From: Streptomyces sp. NBC_01298
GTDB taxonomy: Bacteria > Actinomycetota > Actinomycetes > Streptomycetales > Streptomycetaceae
NCBI RefSeq assembly: GCF_035978755.1
Contig: NZ_CP108414.1
Span: forward strand, 5,580,001-5,644,000
Length of the DNA stretch: 64,000 bases
Reading direction: 5' to 3'
Made by a program: the position numbers and the translations under genes. Shown here in pieces: positions 53,014-64,000 of this stretch. Numbering within the stretch: the first letter of the stretch is position 1; each line of letters begins with the position of its first letter. The notes under the pieces were generated by a model. The model searched no databases. It was not told the origin of the DNA and worked only from the letters and a program-made list of their open reading frames with translations.

Positions 53014-54021
53014 ATGGATCTCGACGTCTTCGTTGCGGCCCACCAGGCCGAGTGGGCCCGCCTCGAACAGCTCCTGGGCCGGGGCCGCCGCCTCACGGGA
53101 GCCGAGGCCGACGAGCTCGTCGCGCTCTACCAGCGCACGGCCACCCACCTCTCCCTCGTCCAGTCCAGCACCCCCGACCCGATGCTCACGGGCCGCCTGA
53201 CCCAGCTCGTCGCCCGCGCCCGCGCCACGGTGACGGGCACCCGCCGGTCCGGCTGGCGCGACGCGGCCCGGTTCTTCACGTCGGGCTTCCCGGCGGCCGT
53301 CTACCTCAGCCGCCGCTGGTGGATACCCACGGCTCTGATCTCCACGGCCGTGGGCGTGCTCGTCGGCTGGTGGATAGCCACCCACCCGGAGATCCAGAGC
53401 GCGATCGGGGCTCCGGACGACCTGAAGGCGATGACGAAGCCGGGCGGCGGGTACGAGACGTACTACTCCAGCCACCCTGCGGCCTCCTTCGCGGCCCAGG
53501 TCTGGACGAACAACGCCCAGGCCGCCGCGATCTGCCTGGTCCTGGGCGGCTTCCTGGGCCTGCCGGTCCTGTACATCCTGTGGCAGAACATGCTCAACCT
53601 GGGCGTCGGCATCGGCCTGATGTCCTCGGCCGACCGCCTCGACGTCTTCCTCGGCCTGATCCTCCCGCACGGCCTGCTCGAACTGACCGCCGTCTTCGTC
53701 GCCGCCGGTACGGGCCTGCGCCTGGGCTGGACGGTCATCGACCCGGGTCACCGCACCCGCCGCGTGGCCCTCGCCGAACAGGGCCGCGCCGCCCTCGGCA
53801 TGGCCATCGGCCTGGCGGCGGTGCTCTTCCTCTCGGGCCTGATCGAAGGCTTCGTCACCCCCTCCGGCCTGCCCACCTGGGCCCGCATCGGCATCGGCGT
53901 GGCCGCCGAGGCGGCCTTCCTGCTCTACGTCTACGTCCTGGGCGGCCGCGCGGCCCGAGCCGGCGACACGGGCGACGTGGAGCAGGCCGACCAGACGGCG
54001 ACGCTCCCCACCGCGGCCTGA
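53014..54021 (+). CDS. SpoIIM/DUF95-family integral membrane protein
   Basis: 335 residues. A soluble N-terminus (MDLDVFVAAHQAEWARLEQLLGRGRRLTGAEADELVALYQRTATHLS) precedes about six membrane helices starting near residue 108. The conserved SpoIIM region is AAQVWTNNAQAAAICLVLGGFLGLPVLYILWQNMLNLGVGIGLM and LPHGLLELTAVFVAAGTGLRLG. In Bacillus, SpoIIM serves peptidoglycan remodelling during engulfment; the actinobacterial role is unknown. It belongs with the DUF58, MoxR and DUF4350 genes that resume at 60480 beyond the rRNA operon. Confidence 0.9.
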   Translation: MDLDVFVAAHQAEWARLEQLLGRGRRLTGAEADELVALYQRTATHLSLVQSSTPDPMLTGRLTQLVARARATVTGTRRSGWRDAARFFTSGFPAAVYLSRRWWIPTALISTAVGVLVGWWIATHPEIQSAIGAPDDLKAMTKPGGGYETYYSSHPAASFAAQVWTNNAQAAAICLVLGGFLGLPVLYILWQNMLNLGVGIGLMSSADRLDVFLGLILPHGLLELTAVFVAAGTGLRLGWTVIDPGHRTRRVALAEQGRAALGMAIGLAAVLFLSGLIEGFVTPSGLPTWARIGIGVAAEAAFLLYVYVLGGRAARAGDTGDVEQADQTATLPTAA

Positions 54022-54612
54022 TGTGCGTCCGGGCCTGCTGAGCTGCTAGTCTCCTCGTCGTCCCGCAAACACTGTTGACACGGTGGCTGTGGGGAGGTAG
54101 ATTCGAACGGTTGCCTCGAACTGGACAAGTTCGGCAGCGATGGTTTAAAGTCTTTCTCGCCCCCCAGGAATTGAATTCCGAGCGGGCACATCCAACTCTT
54201 CATTCAGGAAACTGAAGCCGGGAAATCCGGTGGAAAACTTCTGATAGAGTCGGAATCGCCGGAAAGGGAAACGCGAAAGCGGATGACCTGGAAGGCGAAA
54301 AACAAGCGAGACAGACTCTGATAGAGTCTGAAACGCAAGAACAGAACGAAAGCCCGGAGGAAAGCCCGAGAGGGTGAGTACAAAGGAAGCGTCCGTTCCT
54401 TGAGAACTCAACAGCGTGCCAAAAATCAACGCCAAAAAGTTGATACCCCGTCCATTTCGATGGATGAGGTTCCTTTGAAAAAGACCTGTGAGGTCGCGGT
54501 TCTGCCGTGATGCTTGCAGGCAATTACACAGCGAGGACGCAGTGGACGGTCGGTCTTATTCCGACATGACTGTCCCGCTCTAAGTGCGTGTGCACCCGAT
54601 TACGGGTAAACA
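54022..54612 (+). promoter_or_regulatory. rRNA operon promoter and leader region
   Basis: The best promoter is TTGACA (54075-54080), 17 bases, TAGATT (54098-54103). A second candidate is TGGACA (54122-54127), 18 bases, TAAAGT (54146-54151). Two extended -10-like words TGATAGAGT end at 54250 and 54327. The stretch TTGAGAACTCAACAG near 54400 matches TTGAGAACTACACAG in the 16S-23S spacer and resembles an antitermination box. Multiple promoters are usual for Streptomyces rRNA operons. No gene is present. Confidence 0.75.
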
Positions 54613-59543
<4,931 letters not shown>

Positions 59544-59616
59544 CAGTTGCTCGCGTCCACTGTGTTAGTTCTGAAGTAACGAACTGTGTTCATATCCGGT
59601 TGGTTAACTTCATAGT

Positions 59617-59736
59617 GTTTCGGTGGTCATAGCGTTAGGGAAACGCCCGGTTTACATTCCGAACCCGGAAGCTAAGCCTTTCAGCGCCGATGGTACTGCA
59701 GGGGGGACCCTGTGGGAGAGTAGGACGCCGCCGAAC
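59617..59736 (+). rRNA. rrf: 5S ribosomal RNA
   Basis: About 120 bases, beginning GTTTCGGTGGTCATAGCG and ending GGACGCCGCCGAAC, with complementary 5' and 3' ends. The loop segment reads CCCGGTTTACATTCC, one T more than the Streptomyces form I remember (see findings). Confidence 0.96.
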
Positions 59737-59749
59737 AATTATTGTAGAG

Positions 59750-59783
59750 AGCCCCGTACCAGGGAACTGGTACGGGGCTTTTC
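59750..59783 (+). terminator. Rho-independent terminator of the rRNA operon
   Basis: GCCCCGTACCAG and CTGGTACGGGGC form a 12-bp perfect stem around GGAA, extended by one A-T pair and followed by TTTTC. It is one of the few terminators in this window with a U tract. Confidence 0.95.
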
Positions 59784-59834
59784 TGCGTTTACGGGGACTT
59801 TTCAGGGCCCCGTCCATGTGGATTTGGTTAGGGC

Positions 59835-60431
59835 CTACCAGTCGGCGGGGTAGCTCTTGAGACCGCTCGTGTCGAGAGTCCAGCGGCCGGCGATGACGGT
59901 GTCCCCGAAGGAGTACGGGACCTTCTTTCGGTAGCGGATGCCGTCAGGTCCTTCCGAGGGGTCGCTGTGCACCGTGGCGGTCTTCTTGTCCTTGCGGGGG
60001 TCCACGACGACGTAGAGCGGGACGCCCATCTTCGGATAGTCGTGGAGCTTGTCGCGGATGTCGGTGAGGGAGTTCGTGCGTGAGACGACCTCGACCACCA
60101 TCAGGACATCGCGGGAGTTCACGACCTTGGCCGTGTCGTCGGTGTCTTCCTCGGCGATGACCATGAGGTCGGGGACCTTGGTCAGGCCCGTCACCGGATC
60201 ACCCATGTTGGTGTCGTTGAGAGCCATGACCTCGGGTGTCTGAGCCTCGATCTGACGGCGTAGCCGCACCACGTTCAGACCGTGTGGAGCTGTGGGGCTC
60301 ATCATCGTGAGGGAGATCTGACCTTCGGTCGTCTGCACCTTCCACTGGTCTTCCTGGTGCTCGGCCAGCTCGGAGAGTTGCTCCGCGAAGTCGTGCATGC
60401 GGCGCATCTGCTCCGGGGTGAGATCGGCCAT
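59835..60431 (-). CDS. Uma2-family (DUF820) putative endonuclease
   Basis: A 198-residue protein with the PD-(D/E)XK-like Uma2 core: VRLRRQIEAQ, VPDLMVIAEEDTDD, VLMVVEVVSRTNSLTDIRDKLHDYPKMGVPLYVVVDPRKD. The acidic and lysine positions of the fold are present. The ATG at 60431 has AGGAGG five bases upstream. Streptomyces carry many such genes, often as single accessory units; biological roles are unclear. It lies between the rRNA terminator and the DUF58 gene, reading toward the rRNA operon. Confidence 0.88.
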   Translation of the reverse strand: MADLTPEQMRRMHDFAEQLSELAEHQEDQWKVQTTEGQISLTMMSPTAPHGLNVVRLRRQIEAQTPEVMALNDTNMGDPVTGLTKVPDLMVIAEEDTDDTAKVVNSRDVLMVVEVVSRTNSLTDIRDKLHDYPKMGVPLYVVVDPRKDKKTATVHSDPSEGPDGIRYRKKVPYSFGDTVIAGRWTLDTSGLKSYPADW

Positions 60432-60479
60432 GGTGTCCTCCTGGTGGGTACCCGACCAGCGTAGCCAGTCGGTCACCAC

Positions 60480-61790
60480 CTAGAGCCGACCCGCTGCCTT
60501 GAGGGCCAGGTAGGCGTCGGCCAGGGCCGGGGCCAGGGCGTCCGGGGTGGCGTCGACCACGTGGACGCCGTGGCGGGTGAGCTGTTCGGCCGTGCGGCGG
60601 CGGGCCGCCTGGGACTGGGTGCCCGCGGCGGCTTCGTAGACGGCTTCCACCGTGCCGCGGGACTTCGTCATCTCCGCTACGTGGGGGTCGCAGACCGAGG
60701 CGAGGAGGACCGTGTGGCGCTGGGTGAGGCGGGGGAGGTGCGGGAGCAGGCCCTCCTCGACGGGGGCCTGGTCCAGGCTCGTGAGGAGGACCACCAGGGA
60801 GCGGCGCGGGGCGCTGCGCAGGATGGTGGAGACCAGGGTGCGGGAGTCGGTTTCGACCAGTTCCGGTTCGAGGGTGGCCATCGCGTTGACGAAGGCGGGC
60901 AGGGTGTCGGCGGCGCCGCGGGCCTGGATCTGGGCGCGGAGGCGGCGGTCGTGGGCCAGGAGGTCCACGCGGTCGCCGGCGCGGGTGGCCAGGGCGGTGA
61001 GGAGCAGGGCCGCGTCCATCGCCGAGTCGAGGCGCGGGGCGTCGCCGACGCGGCCGGCCGCGGTGCGGCCGGTGTCGAGGCAGATCAGGATGTGGCGGTC
61101 GCGTTCCGGGCGCCAGGTGCGGACGGCGACCTTGTTCTGGCGGGCGGTGGCCCGCCAGTCGATGGAACGGGTGTCGTCGCCGGGTACGTAGTCGCGCAGG
61201 CTGTCGAACTCCGTGCCCTCACCGCGCGTCAGGACGCTGGTGCGGCCGTCCAGTTCGCGCAGGCGCGCGAGGCGGGAGGGGAGGTGCTTGCGGCTGCTGA
61301 ACGGGGGCAGGACGCGGACCGTCCAGGGGACGGTGTGGTGGCCCTGGCGGGCCAGCAGGCCCAGCGGACCGTACGAGCGGATCGTGACGCGGGACGCCTG
61401 GCGGTCGCCGCGGCGGGTGGGCCGCAGGCGGGTGGTGAGGCGGCGGCGTTCGCCCGGAGGCACCGTCAGGGTGTGGCGGGAGTCCGCGATTTCCGTTCCG
61501 GGGACCCAGCTGCTCGGGGGCCAGGCGTCGCGGATCCGGGCGCGGAGGGTCCGGGGGGACGGGTTCGTGACGGTGAGGTGGACGTCCGCGGACTCGCCGA
61601 GGCGGACGGAGGTGTCGCCGGAGCGGGCCAGGAGGAGCGTGCGGACCGGGGCGGCGAGGGCGTAGTCGACCGCGCAGGCCAGGGCGAGCGGGGCGTTGAC
61701 CGCCAGCATCCCCGTCCAGCTCGGTCCGAGGACGCCGACGGGGATGCTGCCGAGGGCCGCGAGCAGGGCGGCGCGTCCGGTGAACGCCAT
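60480..61790 (-). CDS. DUF58-domain protein (MoxR-associated)
   Basis: 436 residues: two N-terminal membrane helices (about 5-45), a beta-rich segment, then the DUF58 signature GEGTEFDSLRDYVPGDDTRSIDWRATARQNKVAVRTW. A von Willebrand A-like region follows with HILICLDTGRTAAGR (a partial MIDAS). The ATG overlaps the moxR stop (ATGA). Such proteins are thought to be substrates or partners of the MoxR AAA+ chaperone. Confidence 0.93.
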   Translation of the reverse strand: MAFTGRAALLAALGSIPVGVLGPSWTGMLAVNAPLALACAVDYALAAPVRTLLLARSGDTSVRLGESADVHLTVTNPSPRTLRARIRDAWPPSSWVPGTEIADSRHTLTVPPGERRRLTTRLRPTRRGDRQASRVTIRSYGPLGLLARQGHHTVPWTVRVLPPFSSRKHLPSRLARLRELDGRTSVLTRGEGTEFDSLRDYVPGDDTRSIDWRATARQNKVAVRTWRPERDRHILICLDTGRTAAGRVGDAPRLDSAMDAALLLTALATRAGDRVDLLAHDRRLRAQIQARGAADTLPAFVNAMATLEPELVETDSRTLVSTILRSAPRRSLVVLLTSLDQAPVEEGLLPHLPRLTQRHTVLLASVCDPHVAEMTKSRGTVEAVYEAAAGTQSQAARRRTAEQLTRHGVHVVDATPDALAPALADAYLALKAAGRL

Positions 61791-62752
61791 CAGCGCGGTA
61801 CGGGGACGTGGGTGAGGATCGCGGTGATGACCGCGTCGGCCGTCACGCCCTCCATCTCGGCCTCGGGGCGGAGTTGGACGCGGTGGCGCAGCGTCGGCAG
61901 GGCCAGGGCCTTCACGTCGTCGGGGGTGACGTAGTCGCGGCCCACGAGCCAGGCCCAGGCGCGGGCGGTGGCCAGCAGGGCGGTGGCGCCGCGCGGGGAG
62001 ACGCCGAGGGTGAGGGAGGGGGATTCGCGGGTGGCGCGGCAGATGTCGACGACGTACGCGGTGATCTCCGGGGAGACGCTGGTGGCTTCGACGGCCTTGC
62101 GGGCGGCGTCGAGCTCGGCGGGGCCGGCGACCGGGCGGATGCCCGCGGAGTGCAGGTCGCGGGGGTTGAAGCCGGCCGCGTGGCGGGTCAGTACGCCGAT
62201 CTCGTCCTCGCGGGAGGGGAGCGGGACGGTGAGCTTCAGGAGGAAGCGGTCGAGCTGGGCCTCGGGGAGGGGGTAGGTGCCCTCGTACTCGACCGGGTTC
62301 ATGGTGGCGGCGACGAGGAACGGCTCCGGGAGCTTGCGGGGCGTGCCGTCGACGGTGACCTGGCGCTCCTCCATCGCTTCGAGGAGGGAGGACTGGGTCT
62401 TGGGGGGCGTGCGGTTGATCTCGTCGGCGAGGAGGAGATTGGTGAAGACCGGGCCGTTCTGGAAGGAGAACTCCGCGGTGCGGGCGTCGTAGACGAGGGA
62501 GCCGGTGACGTCGCTCGGCATCAGGTCGGGGGTGAACTGGACGCGCTTGGTGTCGAGTTCGAGGGAGGCGGCGAGGGCCCGCACGAGGAGGGTCTTCGCG
62601 ACGCCGGGGACGCCTTCGAGGAGGACGTGGCCGCGGCAGAGGAGGGCTACGACGAGACCGGTGACGGCGGAATCCTGGCCGACCACGGCCTTTCCGATCT
62701 CGGTGCGGAGCGCCTCCAGGGCGGAGCGGGCGCTGTCCGTGGTGGCCGTCAT
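61790..62752 (-). CDS. MoxR-family AAA+ ATPase
   Basis: 320 residues. Walker A is GVPGVAKT (47-54), Walker B LLLADEINR, followed by PPKTQSSLLEAMEERQVT and sensor 1 VAATMNP; the lid domain includes LGVSPRGATALL and VTPDDVKALALPTLRHR. MoxR proteins act as chaperones that assemble or activate protein complexes, here presumably with the DUF58 and DUF4350 products. Four-base overlaps on both sides (ATGA) show tight operon organisation. Confidence 0.95.
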   Translation of the reverse strand: MTATTDSARSALEALRTEIGKAVVGQDSAVTGLVVALLCRGHVLLEGVPGVAKTLLVRALAASLELDTKRVQFTPDLMPSDVTGSLVYDARTAEFSFQNGPVFTNLLLADEINRTPPKTQSSLLEAMEERQVTVDGTPRKLPEPFLVAATMNPVEYEGTYPLPEAQLDRFLLKLTVPLPSREDEIGVLTRHAAGFNPRDLHSAGIRPVAGPAELDAARKAVEATSVSPEITAYVVDICRATRESPSLTLGVSPRGATALLATARAWAWLVGRDYVTPDDVKALALPTLRHRVQLRPEAEMEGVTADAVITAILTHVPVPR

Positions 62753-64000
62753 GAGGTGCGGACCTCCCTTTCGAGGGCGTCGAGGTGGTCGGCGAGCGCG
62801 ATGAGCGCCGCGTCGGTGGTGGGGGTGGTGCCGAAGAGCAGGGTGTCCGGGGCGTGCGGGGGCCGTCCGGCGGTGAGGCGGGCCGCGACGGCGGGGACCA
62901 GGGAGGCCGGGTCGTGGGCCTGGGAGGCCGGTACGCCGACCAGCGCGGCCAGGCGTTCGCGGGCGGCGGCGCGCAGCACGGTGGCCGCGCGGTCGCGGGC
63001 GTCGGCCTTGCGGTACAGGCGGGCGCGGCCCTCGGTGGCCTCGGAGGCGCGGACGAGGACGGGGAGGCGTTCTGTGACGAGCGGGCCGAGGCGGCGGGCG
63101 CGCCAGAGGGCGGCGACGGCGGCGGCGAGGAAGAGCTGGAGCAGGGCCCAGCTCCAGCCGGCGGGGATCAGGTCGAGGAAGTTCCGCTCCTCGCCGGTGC
63201 CTTCGGCGTTGTCGGGGTCGCTGTCGGCGAGGGACGGCAGGTACCAGACGAGGTGCGGGCGGGAGCCGAGGAGGTGGAGCGCGAGGGAGGCGTTGCCCTC
63301 CTTGGCGAGGTTCTTGTTGAGGAGGGCGTCCTCGGAGCCGAGGAGGACGGTGTCGCCGCCGGGGATGCCGGTGGGCAGGACGAGGAGGGTGGGGTGGCCG
63401 GCGTCGGGGTAGCAGCCGGTGGCTCCGGGGGTGGTGGTGGCGTAGTTCTGGCCGCCGCCCGTCGCGGCGCGGCCCGCGGTGGTGGCGGCGGGGAGGGTGC
63501 AGGAGCCGCCCGGGTCGAGGTTCGTGTCCGGGGCGGTGGAGTTGCCGGGGGTGCGGGTGCCGGGGGCCAGCGAGGGGAGGCTGAGGGAGCTCGGCGCGAG
63601 CAGGACGGTCCGGCCGCCGGAGAGGTCGATCGCGGAACGGACGGCGCGGAGTTGGGTCTCCCCGAGCCGGTCGGGGTCGGTGACCAGCAGGGTCGTGTCG
63701 GGTCCGGCGGCGTCGGCGGCCTCCGCGGCGGTGGTGACGACACGGGTCGTCACCCCGCGGTCCGCGAGGAGTTCGGCCACGGCCCGGCTGCCGGCGGGGT
63801 CGGCGGAGCGGGGGTCGAGGTAGCCGTGCCGGGCACCGGAGTTGAGGGCGGCGAGGGCCAGCCCGGCGGCGAGGAGCACAGCGAGCGCGAGGAGGAACCC
63901 GCGGGAGCGGGTCCACAGGTCCCGGGGCGATGCGCCTCCGGCGGTGGTACGGGGAGGGGCGGCGGCCTCGCCGGCCGCCGGGGCGGGGGCTCCGTCGGCG
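62749..64000 (-). CDS. DUF4350-family membrane protein (N-terminus beyond window)
   Basis: The frame continues to the window edge; about 417 residues are visible. A membrane helix near the N-terminus (FLLALAVLLAAGLALAALN) precedes an extracytoplasmic DUF4350 domain (SRAVAELLADRGVTTRVVTTAAEA, LLVTDPDRLGETQLRAVRSAIDLSGGRTVLLAPSS). A second helix (WSWALLQLFLAAAVAALWRARRLGP) and a cytoplasmic C-terminus follow. The upstream codons before the first helix are Ala/Pro-rich and open, so the true start lies outside. The stop overlaps moxR. Confidence 0.9.
   Translation of the reverse strand, partial: ADGAPAPAAGEAAAPPRTTAGGASPRDLWTRSRGFLLALAVLLAAGLALAALNSGARHGYLDPRSADPAGSRAVAELLADRGVTTRVVTTAAEAADAAGPDTTLLVTDPDRLGETQLRAVRSAIDLSGGRTVLLAPSSLSLPSLAPGTRTPGNSTAPDTNLDPGGSCTLPAATTAGRAATGGGQNYATTTPGATGCYPDAGHPTLLVLPTGIPGGDTVLLGSEDALLNKNLAKEGNASLALHLLGSRPHLVWYLPSLADSDPDNAEGTGEERNFLDLIPAGWSWALLQLFLAAAVAALWRARRLGPLVTERLPVLVRASEATEGRARLYRKADARDRAATVLRAAARERLAALVGVPASQAHDPASLVPAVAARLTAGRPPHAPDTLLFGTTPTTDAALIALADHLDALEREVRTS

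Overview
This window is a segment of a high-GC actinobacterial chromosome, almost certainly from a Streptomyces. The evidence is strong GC bias in third codon positions, frequent GTG/TTG starts, the 16S and 23S rRNA sequences, a WhiB gene, and a gene order that matches, from memory, the S. coelicolor region around whiB (dipeptidase, purE/purK, manC, fbiA/fbiB, manB, manA, sahH). Much of the same order is known in mycobacteria around whiB2. No CRISPR array, prophage, insertion sequence or biosynthetic gene cluster was seen.

Layout. 1-14 kb: a truncated POT peptide transporter, an OmpR-type two-component system, a GtrA membrane protein, purK-purE, a membrane dipeptidase overlapping purE, a dipeptidase paralogue that has lost most metal ligands, a polyprenol-phosphate-type mannosyltransferase, UDP-glucose dehydrogenase and an acyl-CoA dehydrogenase. 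14-28.7 kb is an envelope block: GDP-mannose pyrophosphorylase (manC), five LCP (LytR-CpsA-Psr) proteins, a family-2 glycosyltransferase, a secreted SGNH hydrolase, a thioesterase, a TIGR03089 protein and a secreted peptidoglycan amidase. 29-34 kb: a DNA glycosylase, the F420 genes fbiA-fbiB, cysteine dioxygenase and whiB. 34.5-46.4 kb: a very large membrane glycosyltransferase, a DUF5719 secreted protein, a metallopeptidase-like protein, DUF3499, manB, a Trm112-like protein, a sugar-isomerase-like protein, manA and a CDF metal transporter. 46.4-54 kb: an atypical signal peptidase I, a fructose-type PTS EIIBCA, sahH, a hypothetical protein, an RDD protein and a SpoIIM-like protein. 54-59.8 kb: a complete 16S-23S-5S rRNA operon without spacer tRNA. 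59.8-64 kb: a Uma2-family protein, then DUF58, MoxR and DUF4350 genes (the last runs off the window).

How it works together. ManA, ManB and ManC would convert fructose-6-P to GDP-mannose, which feeds the mannosyl- and glycosyltransferases. The LCP proteins would attach glycopolymers to peptidoglycan. RDD, SpoIIM, DUF58, MoxR and DUF4350 form a cluster conserved in actinobacteria that is split here by the rRNA operon.

The most notable find is a 28-codon open reading frame upstream of cysteine dioxygenase. It ends in R-C-C-C-C-S-C-stop and is preceded by a TTGACA promoter placed so that transcription should start at or next to its ATG. Mutually exclusive hairpins and a C-rich stretch follow it. 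It looks like a leaderless polycysteine attenuator controlling a cysteine-degrading enzyme, and possibly the F420 genes downstream. Several intergenic tandem arrays with an 11- or 12-bp period and a dispersed GC-rich repeat family are also noteworthy.
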